A stretch of DNA of 64,000 nucleotides, taken from contig CAVSDL010000006.1 of NCBI GenBank assembly GCA_963726775.1, positions 186,001 through 250,000 on the forward strand. The letters run 5' to 3'. A program made the position numbers and the translations under genes. Below the pieces are notes generated by a model, which searched no databases, was not told the DNA's origin, and saw only the letters and a program-made list of their open reading frames with translations. The first letter of the stretch is position 1, and each line of letters begins with the position of its first letter. Source of the DNA: CAIWHR01 sp963726775 (GTDB lineage Bacteria; Pseudomonadota; Gammaproteobacteria; Burkholderiales; Casimicrobiaceae). Shown here piece after piece: positions 15,988-25,698 of the stretch.

Positions 15988-17562
15988 GTGGAGCCATCCT
16001 CCGTCCACAATGTGGCCGCATCGCTTGCGCGAACGGCGCGGTGCTGGCCGCGCCTGCCCGCCGTCGCGCGTGGCGATCGCACGGTGCACGACTACGCGAG
16101 CCTGGCGGTGCGCGCCTCCGGAATCGCCGGCAGCCTCGACGCCGCCGGCCTTCGGACCGGCGAGCGCGTGGCACTGGTTTCCCGCAACGTGCCGGAGTAT
16201 GTCGAGACGCTGTTCGGATGCTGGTGGGCGGGGCTCGTCGCGGTGCCGGTCAACGCCAGGCTGCATCCGCGCGAACTCGCGTACGTTCTCGCGAACAGCG
16301 GCGCGCGCTGGGCGTTTGCCGACGCGGCGTGGTCCGCGGCGATCGACGGCATGCGCGATGCGGTTCCCGCGCTCGAGCGTGCCGTACTGTTCGGCGGCCC
16401 GGAATACGCCGCGTTGGTCGGGGCTGCGCCGCGCGCCGATCCGGCGCCGTGCGGGAGCGACGATCCGGCGTGGCTCTTCTACACCAGCGGGACGACAGGA
16501 CGGTCCAAGGGTGTCGTGATTTCGCATGGAAATCTGCTGGCGATGAGTCGTTGTTTTCTGTCCGACGTCGAGACGATTCTTCCGGGCGATGCAATCCTTC
16601 ATCCGGCACCGCTTTCGCACGGCTCGGGCCTGTACGTGGTCCCGCATGTGCTGTCGGGCGCGGTCAACGTGCTGCCGGAATCCGGCGCATTCGATCCGGA
16701 CGAGATCTGCGGGCTCCTTCGCGCGTGGGACCGCGCGTGTTTTTTCGCACCGCCGACGATGGTCAATCGCCTGGTCGCCTCGGCGGCCATCGGTGACGCG
16801 CGGCTCGACCGGTTGAAAAGCATCGTCTACGGCGGCGGGCCGATGTACGTGGCCGACTGCAAGGCGGCGTACGCCGCGCTGGGCCCGCGCCTCGCGCAGA
16901 TCTACGGTCAGGGCGAATCCCCGATGACGATCACGGCGATGAATCGGGCGCTGCTGGCCGATGCCCTCATGCGTGGCGACGACGCGAGGACGGGCTCGGT
17001 GGGTGTCGCCCCGTTCGGCATCGACGTGCGCATCGCCGGCGATCGTGACCAGGCGCTGCCCGTCGGCGAGATCGGCGAAGTGCTGGTCCGCGGACCGACG
17101 GTGATGCAAGGCTACTGGATGAATCCCGAGGCAAGCGCGGAGACGCTCGCCGGCGGCTGGCTGCATACGGGCGACGTCGGATGCTTCGACGCCGACGGCT
17201 TCCTGACGCTTCTTGACCGGTCGAAGGATCTCATCATCAGCGGCGGGTCGAACATCTATCCGCGCGAGGTCGAGGAAGTTCTGCAGCGGCATCCGGACGT
17301 GGTCGAGGTTGCCGTCGTCGGGCGTGCCAGCAAGGAATGGGGCGAAGAGGCCGTCGCGTGCGTCGTCGCCCGAGGCGGCACCGTGCCCGCGGCGGGCGCG
17401 GAGCGTTCGCTCGAAGCCGCACTCGACGCCCTATGCCTCCAACACATTGCCCGATTCAAGCGCCCGAAGTCCTATGTCTTCGTCGCCGAATTGCCCAGGA
17501 ACAATGCGGGAAAGGTACTGAAGACGGCGCTGCGGGAACGGCTGGCGAAGCCGGGTGCCTGA
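15988..17562 (+). CDS. AMP-dependent acyl-CoA synthetase/ligase
   Basis: Member of the ANL adenylating superfamily; forms an acyl-adenylate and then a CoA thioester. 524 residues. The P-loop-like A3 motif is YTSGTTGRSKGVV, the A5 region is IYGQGESPMT, and A7/A8 are GWLHTGDVGCFDADG and DRSKDLIISGGSNIYPREVE. The catalytic Lys is in NNAGKVLK near the C-terminus. The acid substrate (fatty, aryl or cinnamoyl) cannot be set from sequence. No ATG fits; GTG 15988 is preferred and GTG 16011 is another option. Confidence 0.9.
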   Translation: MEPSSVHNVAASLARTARCWPRLPAVARGDRTVHDYASLAVRASGIAGSLDAAGLRTGERVALVSRNVPEYVETLFGCWWAGLVAVPVNARLHPRELAYVLANSGARWAFADAAWSAAIDGMRDAVPALERAVLFGGPEYAALVGAAPRADPAPCGSDDPAWLFYTSGTTGRSKGVVISHGNLLAMSRCFLSDVETILPGDAILHPAPLSHGSGLYVVPHVLSGAVNVLPESGAFDPDEICGLLRAWDRACFFAPPTMVNRLVASAAIGDARLDRLKSIVYGGGPMYVADCKAAYAALGPRLAQIYGQGESPMTITAMNRALLADALMRGDDARTGSVGVAPFGIDVRIAGDRDQALPVGEIGEVLVRGPTVMQGYWMNPEASAETLAGGWLHTGDVGCFDADGFLTLLDRSKDLIISGGSNIYPREVEEVLQRHPDVVEVAVVGRASKEWGEEAVACVVARGGTVPAAGAERSLEAALDALCLQHIARFKRPKSYVFVAELPRNNAGKVLKTALRERLAKPGA

Positions 17563-17708
17563 CGAGCGGCCCGACATGGCCGGACGGCGCCGACACTCGA
17601 CGCCATCCGAACACGGTACGCGTGCTTCGCGAACCCGGTGGCCCGAGTCCCCGGCGCACCGCGAGATCGTGACGCCGCCATCGCCGCTGCTGCCGCCTCC
17701 GGGCACCC

Positions 17709-20700
17709 TCAGTACATTACGCGCACGTTCTCAGGCGCGAGCCAATCCTTGAGCTGCGCGATCAGGGTCTCATCGGGGTTGATGCGCCAGGTCTCCGGCA
17801 GTTCGATCTCGCCGCCGACGCCCCGGTTGCGGTACTCGACGACGATGGGGCAGGTTCCGCTCCGAAATGGCGAGAGCAGCTCGAACAGGCGCTTCGCATT
17901 CGCGCCTCCGTTGCAGGCGATGCGCAGCCCCTTCGCGTAGCGCTTGCGGATCGTGACCAGGTCGTAAACGTTTTCCGCGACGATGCGCAATCCCTGGACC
18001 TGGCCATCGTCGGTCATGCGCTGCTGAACCTTCGCCTCGACGATCACCAGCTGGTCTTCACGCAGCAGGCTGCGTGCCGCATCGTAGTTTTCGTTGAAGA
18101 CCACGATTTCAGCCGACCCCTCGCCATCATCGAGCATGACGAATGCCATCTTGCCGCGCTTGCTGGACTGCACGCGCAGCGATGTGACTATCCCGGCGAT
18201 CAGCGCGGATTCGCGTTTCGGCTGCAAATTCGCCAGCGACTGACGGATGAGCGGCGCAAGCTCCATCGAGTAGCTCGCGTAGGGATGTCCGGACAGGTAA
18301 TAGCCCAGGGCCGCCTTTTCGTGGACGAGACGCTCGGCGTCCGTCCACTCGCGAACCGTGACCAGCGCGACTCCCGCCTGCTGCTGGTCCTCGTCGAACA
18401 GCGAGACCTGCGCCGCCGATGCCTCCGCGCGTTCGGCCTCGCCCAGCGCGACGCCTACCGAAACGAAGAGCGTCGCTCGTCGCCGTTCGATCGCGTCGAA
18501 GGCGCCGGCGCGAATCAGTGCCTCGACGACGCGGCGGTTGACCAGCCGTTTGTCGACACGCCTGCAGAAATCGAACAGGTCGCGGAACGGTCCGCCGGCC
18601 GCACGCGCCGCGACGATGGAGGCTATCGCCTGTTCGCCGGTGCCCTTGATGCCTCCAAGGCCGTAACGGATCCGCCTGGCGTCCACCGGTTCGAAGCGGA
18701 AATTCGACGCGTTGACATCGGGCGCCAGCACCTCGAGGCCGAGTGCGACCGCGTCGTCCCGCAATTGCCGGACCTTGTCGGTGTCGTCCATCACCAACGA
18801 AAGATTGGCGGCCATGAAGGCAGCCGGGTGGTGCGCCTTGAAATACGCGGTCTGGTAGGCGACGAGCGCGTACGCGGCGGCGTGCGACTTGTTGAATCCG
18901 TAGCCGGCGAACTTCTCCATCAGGTCGTAGAGATGGGACGCCTTGCCCCTGGCGAGCCCGTTCTTCTCCGCACCTGCGGTGAAGATGTCTCGGTGCCTGG
19001 CCATTTCGTCGGCGTTCTTCTTGCCCATCGCGCGGCGCAGCAGGTCGGCGCCGCCCATCGTGTAGCCGCCGATCGACTGCGCGATCTGCATCACCTGTTC
19101 CTGGTAGACCATCACGCCGTAGGTCGGCCCGAGAATCGGCTCCAGGCGCGCGTCCGGATACTCGGCACGCTCGCGCCCGGTCTTGCGCGCAACGTAGTCG
19201 GGGATCAGTTCCATAGGCCCCGGCCGGTACAGCGCAACCAGCGCGATGATGTCCTCGAAACGCGTCGGCGGCGCCTGTCCCAGCAGGTCGCGCATGCCTC
19301 GCGATTCGAACTGGAACACGGCCGTCGTGTTGCCGCTCCTGAAGATGTCGTACGCGTCCTTGTCGTCGAGCGGCAATGTTTCGAGTACGATGCCGCTCGC
19401 CGGGTCGAGATCACGGACGTAGCGCAGCGTCCAGTCGAGGATCGTCAGCGTGGTAAGTCCGAGAAAGTCGAATTTGACGAGGCCCACCGCCTCGACATCG
19501 TCCTTGTCGAACTGGGACACCATGCCGTCGGAACCCGCCTGCGTGTAGAGCGGACAGAAATCCGTGAGCTTGCCCGGCGCGATCAGCACGCCGCCTGCAT
19601 GCATCCCCACGTTGCGCGTCAGGCCCTCCAGCGATTCGGCAAGCTCGAGCAGCTGGCGCACTTCCTCTTCGTTCCTTTCGCGCTCGGCAAGCAACGGTTC
19701 CATCTCGCGCGCCTGGGCGAGCGTGATCTGACGACCCGGCTGGAACGGGATCAGCTTGGCGATCCCGTCGCAGAAGTTGTAACCGAGATCGAGCACGCGG
19801 CCGACGTCGCGCACCGCCGCCTTGGCCGCCATCGTGCCGAACGTGGCGATCTGCGACACCGAATCGGCGCCGTATTTCTTCTTCACGTAATCGATGACGC
19901 GGTCGCGACCATCCTGGCAGAAGTCGATGTCGAAGTCCGGCATCGACACACGTTCGGGGTTGAGGAAGCGCTCGAACAGCAGCGCGTAACGGAGCGGATC
20001 GAGGTCGGTGATGCCGAGCGAATACGCGACCAGCGAACCGGCGCCGGAGCCGCGGCCTGGTCCGACGGGCACGCCATTGGCCTTCGCCCAGTTGATGAAA
20101 TCGGCCACGATCAGGAAATAGCCGGAGAAGCCCATCTGCACGATGGTCTTCGTCTCGATGTCGAGACGCGTCGCGTACTCGGGGCGCTTCACGTCTCGTT
20201 GTGCGGAGTCGGGATAAAGCATGGCGAGGCGCTTCTCGAGCCCCGCCGATGCCTCGTGGCGCAGATGATCGTCCAGCGTGACACCCGCCGGCGTGGGGAA
20301 GTCGGGAAGGAAATTCCTGCCGAGCGGAATCGTCAGGTTGCAGCGCCGGGCGATCGCCACCGAATTCGCCAGCGCCTCCGGCAGGTCCGGGAACGCCGCG
20401 GCCATCTCGGCCTGGGACTTGAAGTACTGGTCAGGCGTGAATTTCTTCGGCCGCCGCGGATCGGCGAGGACGTTTCCTTCCGCGATGCACACGCGTGCCT
20501 CGTGCGCTCGGAAGTCCCCGGGGCGGAGGAACTGCACCGGATGTGTCGCCACGACGGGGAGCCCGAGTTCCGCGGCAAGGCTTGCCGTGGCAGCGACGAG
20601 CGCGTCGTCGCCCGCGCGCCCCGCACGCTGCGCTTCCAGATAATAGCGGTCCGGGAAAAGCGCCGCCCAGGCGCGCGCCGCCTTCGCCGCTCCGGCGGCA

Positions 20701-21140
20701 TTGCCCTGCAGCAGCGCGTGGCCGACGTCACCGTCGCGTGCCCCGGACAGGGCGATCAGGCCCTCGGTTCCTTCGCCGAACCACTCGCGCCGGATTTCCG
20801 CGCGGCCGCGAAACTGATTCGCCCGGTACGCGCGGGTGAGCCAATCCGCGAGCCTGAGATAACCGGCGCGCGACTGCGCAAGGAGCAGCGCCCGAAATGG
20901 CTGGTCGCGCTCGGCGTCGTGGGTGAGCCACGTGTCGCAGCCGAAGATCGGCTTCACGCCACTCGCGCGCGCCGCTTTGTAGAACTTGACGAGGCCGAAG
21001 GCATTGGCAACGTCGGTGATCGCCAGCGCGGGCATGGCGTCCGCCGTCGCGGCGCCGAGCGCATCGCCGATGCGCACCGTGCCGTCGACGATCGAAAACT
21101 CGCTGTGCAGGCGGAGGTGGACGAAAACGGGAGCAGTCAT
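17709..21140 (-). CDS. dnaE: DNA polymerase III alpha subunit
   Basis: Replicative polymerase catalytic subunit, 1143 residues (E. coli enzyme 1160). In order: the PHP domain (VHLRLHSEFSIVDG at 7-20); the palm, with catalytic Asp pair in MPDFDIDF near residue 397-403 and the third Asp in LVKFDFLGLTTL near 555; the fingers; helix-hairpin-helix DNA binding; and the OB fold in AGIVTSLRVQSSKRGKMAFV. ATG 21140. A short lipoprotein gene starts divergently 64 bp away. No intein or split is seen. Confidence 0.98.
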   Translation of the reverse strand: MTAPVFVHLRLHSEFSIVDGTVRIGDALGAATADAMPALAITDVANAFGLVKFYKAARASGVKPIFGCDTWLTHDAERDQPFRALLLAQSRAGYLRLADWLTRAYRANQFRGRAEIRREWFGEGTEGLIALSGARDGDVGHALLQGNAAGAAKAARAWAALFPDRYYLEAQRAGRAGDDALVAATASLAAELGLPVVATHPVQFLRPGDFRAHEARVCIAEGNVLADPRRPKKFTPDQYFKSQAEMAAAFPDLPEALANSVAIARRCNLTIPLGRNFLPDFPTPAGVTLDDHLRHEASAGLEKRLAMLYPDSAQRDVKRPEYATRLDIETKTIVQMGFSGYFLIVADFINWAKANGVPVGPGRGSGAGSLVAYSLGITDLDPLRYALLFERFLNPERVSMPDFDIDFCQDGRDRVIDYVKKKYGADSVSQIATFGTMAAKAAVRDVGRVLDLGYNFCDGIAKLIPFQPGRQITLAQAREMEPLLAERERNEEEVRQLLELAESLEGLTRNVGMHAGGVLIAPGKLTDFCPLYTQAGSDGMVSQFDKDDVEAVGLVKFDFLGLTTLTILDWTLRYVRDLDPASGIVLETLPLDDKDAYDIFRSGNTTAVFQFESRGMRDLLGQAPPTRFEDIIALVALYRPGPMELIPDYVARKTGRERAEYPDARLEPILGPTYGVMVYQEQVMQIAQSIGGYTMGGADLLRRAMGKKNADEMARHRDIFTAGAEKNGLARGKASHLYDLMEKFAGYGFNKSHAAAYALVAYQTAYFKAHHPAAFMAANLSLVMDDTDKVRQLRDDAVALGLEVLAPDVNASNFRFEPVDARRIRYGLGGIKGTGEQAIASIVAARAAGGPFRDLFDFCRRVDKRLVNRRVVEALIRAGAFDAIERRRATLFVSVGVALGEAERAEASAAQVSLFDEDQQQAGVALVTVREWTDAERLVHEKAALGYYLSGHPYASYSMELAPLIRQSLANLQPKRESALIAGIVTSLRVQSSKRGKMAFVMLDDGEGSAEIVVFNENYDAARSLLREDQLVIVEAKVQQRMTDDGQVQGLRIVAENVYDLVTIRKRYAKGLRIACNGGANAKRLFELLSPFRSGTCPIVVEYRNRGVGGEIELPETWRINPDETLIAQLKDWLAPENVRVMY

Positions 21141-21204
21141 GGGGCGGTGGTCGACAGTGGTAGAATTTTACCTCGTTCACTGTCCGGTGCTTCCTTCTTT
21201 GCAG

Positions 21205-21528
21205 ATGCCTTTCGGCGACGTGCCGTCCGCGTGTTGGCGTCGCGCCGCTTGCGCGCTGGCGCTGGTGTTTCTCGTGGCGGGTTGCGCGACGCCCGCAGAC
21301 GGCCCGCGTGGCGGCGGGGCTTCCGCGGCGACGCCCGCGCCGCCGAACGTCGAGCCTCCCCCGCCCAATGTCAACCTCTCCGGCTTTCCGCTCCCTTATC
21401 GCCAGGGCTACGCCGACGGCTGCGCGAGCGCCGACGGACGGGAGCGCAAGGATGCGCCGCGCTTCGCCGCGGACGGGAACTACAGAACGGGGTGGCAGGA
21501 CGGCGCCGCGATCTGCCGGAAGAAGTGA
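21205..21528 (+). CDS. Small lipoprotein of unknown function
   Basis: 107 residues. A signal peptide with lipobox FLVAGC (Cys about residue 27) is followed by a Pro/Ala/Asn-rich linker and then a small conserved-looking core, YRQGYADGCASADGRERKD, with a second Cys and a final AAICRKK. ATG 21205 fits the signal peptide; the frame is open further upstream. A TAGAAT -10-like hexamer at 21161-21166 lies in the divergent gap with dnaE. Predicted outer-membrane or periplasmic lipoprotein; no function is assigned. Confidence 0.78.
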   Translation: MPFGDVPSACWRRAACALALVFLVAGCATPADGPRGGGASAATPAPPNVEPPPPNVNLSGFPLPYRQGYADGCASADGRERKDAPRFAADGNYRTGWQDGAAICRKK

Positions 21529-21723
21529 CGCAACTGTCCGCGGGCGGGACGCGCGGCGGACCTCAATCGAAAACGACGGCGTCCTTCCGAAATGCAAGGC
21601 GTCGCCGGATCCACGGTTCGGAGTCCTGTTGGCTGATCGGAAGGCGATCGGGGGCGGATTCTCCGTATCTCCCTGCAACGACAAGGCGAGCGACGGGGCC
21701 CGTTGTCGTCGGGAATGCGTTGC

Positions 21724-22617
21724 ATGAAGCCGGCCAGGTCCCGCCGGATGGATATTCGTGGCCTGAGCCACCACGTGCTGACGTGGGGTGAGCCGCACGA
21801 ACCCAAACTCGTCCTGCTGCATGGCTGGATGGACGTCGCGGCGTCATTCCAGTTCCTCGTTGACGCATTCGCGCGAGACTGGTTCGTGATCGCGCCCGAT
21901 CTGCGCGGCTTCGGCCGGAGCGACTGGCAGCCGCAGGGGTACTGGTTCGCGGATTACGTCGCCGATCTCGAGGCCCTGCTCGATGTTTTCGCGCCGGGCG
22001 ACGCCGCAAATATCGTCGGCCACAGTCTCGGCGGCAACATCGCGATGCATTACGCGGGCGTGCGTCCGGCGCGGGTTCGTGCGCTGGTGTCGCTCGACGG
22101 GTTCGGCATTCCCGCCGAGGCGCCGGATGTCGCCGCGACGAAGTTCGCGGCGTGGCTCGATGCGCTTGCGGATCCGCCGGACTTTGCGCCCTACAGGAAC
22201 CTGGACGCCGTCGCCGACCGGCTGCAGAAGAACAATCCGCGTTTGCCGCGCGACAAGGCCGTCTTCCTCGCCCTGCACTGGGCGGAAGAGGCAGCCGACG
22301 GAAGTGCGCGGCTTACGTCCGATCCGCGCCACAAATTGCCGTTCCCGACCGTCTCCCGACTCGAAGAGGCGTATGCGGTCTGGCGAAACATCACCGCTCC
22401 GGTACTTTGGGTGGCCGGCGCGGAGTCGCGCATTTCGCAGTGGCTCGATGGTCAGCCGAAGGGTGCAACCGGCGCCGGCGGGCACGCCGGCATCCGCGAC
22501 CGCATCGCGCACATTCCGAACGCCCGGCTCGTCACGATTGCCAACGCGGGGCACATGCTCCATCACGATCAGCCGGGCGCAGCGGCGGCGGCGATCGAAA
22601 CCTTCGTCACGCGCTGA
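21724..22617 (+). CDS. Alpha/beta hydrolase
   Basis: 297-residue alpha/beta hydrolase-fold enzyme. The oxyanion strand is LVLLHGWMDV, the nucleophile elbow is VGHSLGGN, PDLRGFGRSDW marks the cap-side loop, and the late catalytic His is in NAGHMLHHDQP. The substrate is unknown; epoxide hydrolase, esterase and haloalkane-type enzymes share this pattern. Start is ATG 21724 or ATG 21748. The stop overlaps the EamA gene by one base, so they form a unit. Confidence 0.9.
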   Translation: MKPARSRRMDIRGLSHHVLTWGEPHEPKLVLLHGWMDVAASFQFLVDAFARDWFVIAPDLRGFGRSDWQPQGYWFADYVADLEALLDVFAPGDAANIVGHSLGGNIAMHYAGVRPARVRALVSLDGFGIPAEAPDVAATKFAAWLDALADPPDFAPYRNLDAVADRLQKNNPRLPRDKAVFLALHWAEEAADGSARLTSDPRHKLPFPTVSRLEEAYAVWRNITAPVLWVAGAESRISQWLDGQPKGATGAGGHAGIRDRIAHIPNARLVTIANAGHMLHHDQPGAAAAAIETFVTR

Positions 22618-23552
22618 TGCCTGGCCCATTCGTGCAATCCCGACGCGGCGCCTACATGGCGCTGCTCGTGCTCACCGCGATCTGGGGCAGCAACTGGATC
22701 ATGATGAAGCTGGCACTCCTGCATGCCGGACCGATCGTCTACAACATCGAGCGCACCTGGGTTGCGATTGCGGTCCTGTTCGCCGTCCTGCTGTGGCGGC
22801 AGGGGCCGCTGCTGCCCGAATCGTGGATCGCGGTCGTCGTCACCGGCTTCTTCCAGACGACGGTCAATTTCGGCTCGACGACCATGGCGCTGGCCGGCGG
22901 TGGCGCGGGACGCACCTCGGTGCTGGTATTCACGATGCCGTTCTGGACGCTGCTGCTTGCCTGGCCGGTGCTGGGCGAGCGCGTACGGGGCAGCCAATGG
23001 CTTGCCGTCGCCGTCGCGCTCGCCGGCTTGGCGCTGATCGTCGAACCATGGAACTGGCAAGGCGAGCTGGCTCCGAAGCTGTGGGGAGTGCTGTCGGGAT
23101 TCGGCTGGGCGGCGGGAACGATTGCCACGAAATACTTCCAGCGCAGGCACGGTCTCGACATGCTGAACTTCATCGCGTGGCAAATGCTGGTCGGTGTGCT
23201 GCCGCTCTGCCTGCTGCCCGCATTGATCCCGCTGGATGGCGCGCAGTGGAGCGCGGTCTATGGCGGCCTCTTGTTGTGGACTGGCGCGGTATCGACCGCC
23301 GCCGGTTTCCTGCTGTGGATCGCCGTGCTGAGATTCCTGCCCGCCGGAACCGCGTCGCTCAACATGCTGGCGATACCGGTGATCGCGCTCATGAGTTCGA
23401 TGGCGGTCTTCCAGGAGAAGCTCACGGCGAACGAGTGGGCGGGAATCGCGCTGATCGGTGCCGGGCTCGCGATCATTTCGCTGCGGGGTTGGCTCGCCAG
23501 CCGTCGCGGCGAGCCACCGATGGCCGATCCAACCCCGCTCGAGGGCGGCTGA
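22617..23552 (+). CDS. EamA/DMT-family transporter
   Basis: 311 residues, ten predicted membrane helices in two EamA repeats (first begins AYMALLVLTAIWGSNWIMMK, second begins near WGVLSGFGWAAGTIATKYF). The ERTWVAIAVL and PVIALMSSMAVFQEKLT segments are typical of the drug/metabolite transporter superfamily. These proteins mostly export amino acids or small metabolites; the substrate is unknown. Coupled to the upstream hydrolase by a 1-nt overlap. A strong intrinsic terminator follows. Confidence 0.9.
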   Translation: MPGPFVQSRRGAYMALLVLTAIWGSNWIMMKLALLHAGPIVYNIERTWVAIAVLFAVLLWRQGPLLPESWIAVVVTGFFQTTVNFGSTTMALAGGGAGRTSVLVFTMPFWTLLLAWPVLGERVRGSQWLAVAVALAGLALIVEPWNWQGELAPKLWGVLSGFGWAAGTIATKYFQRRHGLDMLNFIAWQMLVGVLPLCLLPALIPLDGAQWSAVYGGLLLWTGAVSTAAGFLLWIAVLRFLPAGTASLNMLAIPVIALMSSMAVFQEKLTANEWAGIALIGAGLAIISLRGWLASRRGEPPMADPTPLEGG

Positions 23553-23599
23553 GCGGAACCGCTCGGTTCGGTATTCGCCAGGACGCGGTAGAATACCGG

Positions 23600-23627
23600 G
23601 CGCCGGCATACCCGCCGGCGCTTTTTT
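23600..23627 (+). terminator. Rho-independent terminator after the EamA gene
   Basis: Perfect 8-bp stem GCGCCGGC (23600-23607) and GCCGGCGC (23614-23621), 6-nt loop, then six T (23622-23627). It lies 47 bp after the EamA stop and only 15 bp before the exporter gene at 23643. A TAGAAT hexamer at 23589-23594 precedes it directly. Confidence 0.9.
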
Positions 23628-23642
23628 CGGCCCGGCTTTGGA

Positions 23643-24866
23643 ATGAGCACGCCCGCATCCACGCCCGACCTTTCCCGGCTCAAGATCGACCGCGGCTTCG
23701 CTCCGATGCGTTCGCGCCGTCGGCGCCGGTGGTTCTGGCTCGCGGGCATCGCCTTTCTCGCGGTTGCGGGCGCAGGCTGGTACGCCATGCAGCCACGCGC
23801 GATCAGCGTGCAGACCGCCGCGGTCGTAACGGTCTATCCGTCCCAGCAGTTCGTCCTGCTGAATGCGACGGGCTATGTCGTCGCCCAGCGCAAGGCGGCG
23901 ATAGCATCCAAGGCCACGGGTCGCCTCGAATGGCTGGGTGTTGCCGAGGGCTCGCGCGTCAAGGCGGGCGAGGTGATCGCGCGGCTGGACAACCGTGACG
24001 TCGTCGCGCAGGCGCAGAGCGCGGAAGCGGGCGTCGGCGCCGCGCGCGCGTCGCTGGACCAGGCGCAGGCGGAGGAGTGGGATGCGACGGCATCGCTGAA
24101 GCGCAACCAGGACCTGCTTGCGAAAGGCTTCCTGTCGCAGTCGTCGGTAGACTCGTCGAAAATGCGCGCCGACCGCGCCGTTGCCGGGGTCGCCAATGCC
24201 AAGGCCGCCATCGCCGTCGCCGAAGCCAATGCGCGCAACGCACAGGTCAGCGTCGATTACACGTTGATCCGGGTGCCCTTCGACGGCGTGATCCTCTCGA
24301 AGAACGCCAACGTCGGCGACATGGTGACGCCATTCTCGTCCGCCGCGGATTCGAAGGGCGCCGTCGTCAACATGGCGGACATGGGGACGCTCGAAGTCGA
24401 GGCCGATGTCTCCGAGGCCAGCCTCGCGAAAATCAAGGTTGGCCAGCCCTGCGAAATTACGCTCGACGCGCTGCCGGATGCGCGTTTCAAGGGGCGGATC
24501 AGCAGGATCGTGCCCACCGTGGACCGCGCCAAGGCGACCGTGATGACCAAGGTCCGGTTCGACGCGATCGATCCGCGCGTCCTCCCCGAGATGAGCGCGA
24601 AAGTCTCGTTCCTGTCGCAGGAAGTGACACCGGACCAGCAGCGTCCGCTCCTCGCCGTGAGTCCGGATGCGCTCGCTGCACGCGACGGCGGGACCGTAGT
24701 GTTCGCGGTGCGCGACGGCAAGGCGGTATTGGTGCCGGTGGCACTCGGCATCAAGGTCGGTGACGTGACGGCGATCGCCGGCGGCGTGGCGAGCGGCGAG
24801 AAGGTCGTGTCGAAACCGGCGGCCGATCTCCGGCCGGACGCGCTGGTGAAGGTTGCCGCAAAGTGA
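23643..24866 (+). CDS. Periplasmic adaptor (membrane fusion) protein of an ABC exporter
   Basis: 407 residues. Cytoplasmic Arg-rich start, one membrane anchor (about 32-50, WFWLAGIAFLAVAGAGWYA), then a lipoyl/HlyD domain split around a coiled coil (about 110-200, AQAQSAEAGVGAARASL). A beta-barrel and a C-terminal region follow. First of four genes with an ABC ATPase and two FtsX-type permeases, so it is the MacA/DevB-like adaptor linking them to an outer-membrane channel. No TolC-type gene lies nearby. Confidence 0.93.
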   Translation: MSTPASTPDLSRLKIDRGFAPMRSRRRRRWFWLAGIAFLAVAGAGWYAMQPRAISVQTAAVVTVYPSQQFVLLNATGYVVAQRKAAIASKATGRLEWLGVAEGSRVKAGEVIARLDNRDVVAQAQSAEAGVGAARASLDQAQAEEWDATASLKRNQDLLAKGFLSQSSVDSSKMRADRAVAGVANAKAAIAVAEANARNAQVSVDYTLIRVPFDGVILSKNANVGDMVTPFSSAADSKGAVVNMADMGTLEVEADVSEASLAKIKVGQPCEITLDALPDARFKGRISRIVPTVDRAKATVMTKVRFDAIDPRVLPEMSAKVSFLSQEVTPDQQRPLLAVSPDALAARDGGTVVFAVRDGKAVLVPVALGIKVGDVTAIAGGVASGEKVVSKPAADLRPDALVKVAAK

Positions 24867-24894
24867 CGCGCGACGCGCGTCCGCTCCGGTGTCC

Positions 24895-25668
24895 GTGACG
24901 CCACCCCTCGCGACGCAGTCGCCTCCCGCGCCCGGGAGAGACGCCGGGAGCGCGCCCCTCGGTGGAACGCCGACGGCACGCGATGGCGAAGATCGCGAGC
25001 CGCTCGTGGCGATTCGCAAGCTTACCAAGTATTACGTGCGCGGCGACCAGGTCATCCCGGTGCTCGTCGACATCAATCTCGACGTAGGCGAGGGCGATTA
25101 CGTGGCGCTGATGGGTCCGTCGGGATCCGGCAAGTCCACGCTTCTCAACATGATCGCGGGCATCGACAAGCCGAGCGGAGGGCAGATCAGGGTTGCCGGC
25201 GTCGACATCGCAATGCTGTCGGAATCCGGTCTCGCCGCGTGGCGGGCAGCCAACGTGGGATTCATCTTCCAGTTCTACAACCTGATGCCGGTGCTCTCCG
25301 CATTCGACAACATCGAGCTGCCGCTGCTGTTGACGAACCTGTCCCGCCGCGAGCGCCGGGAGCGCGTCGAGACGGCACTCTCGCTCGTCGCCCTGACGGA
25401 CCGGATGGACCATTTTCCGAACGAACTCTCGGGCGGGCAGCAGCAGCGTGTCGCGATCGCACGCGCCATCATCACCGACCCGACGATCATCGTCGCCGAC
25501 GAGCCGACCGGTGACCTCGACCGGACGACGGCGGAGGAGATTCTCGGGCTGCTCGATCGCCTCAATCGCGAACTCGGCAAGACGGTGATCATGGTGACCC
25601 ACGACCCGAAAGCGGCGGAAAAGGCGCATCGGCTCATCCATCTCGAAAAGGGCGTGCTGGCCGACTGA
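24895..25668 (+). CDS. ABC exporter ATP-binding protein (MacB/LolD type)
   Basis: About 257 residues. Walker A GPSGSGKST, Q-loop FIFQFYNLMPVLSAFDNIELP, signature LSGGQQQRVAIARA, Walker B IIVADEPTGDLD and H-loop MVTHDP are all intact. The FQFYNLMP Q-loop and the partners place it in the MacB/LolD exporter group. The start is uncertain: no ATG is available. GTG 24889 or 24895 follows the adaptor gene closely, and GTG 25006 would remove a Pro-rich lead of about 37 residues that the core domain does not need. Confidence 0.93.
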   Translation: MTPPLATQSPPAPGRDAGSAPLGGTPTARDGEDREPLVAIRKLTKYYVRGDQVIPVLVDINLDVGEGDYVALMGPSGSGKSTLLNMIAGIDKPSGGQIRVAGVDIAMLSESGLAAWRAANVGFIFQFYNLMPVLSAFDNIELPLLLTNLSRRERRERVETALSLVALTDRMDHFPNELSGGQQQRVAIARAIITDPTIIVADEPTGDLDRTTAEEILGLLDRLNRELGKTVIMVTHDPKAAEKAHRLIHLEKGVLAD

Positions 25669-25698
25669 GCCCGCGCGCCCCGATGCCCGGCAGCAGCC

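Noticed and set aside
18285..21791. Very long plus-strand open frame opposite dnaE (about 1168 codons)
   Set aside because: Arg/Glu/Val-rich antisense shadow of dnaE in high-GC DNA; dnaE itself carries every expected motif.
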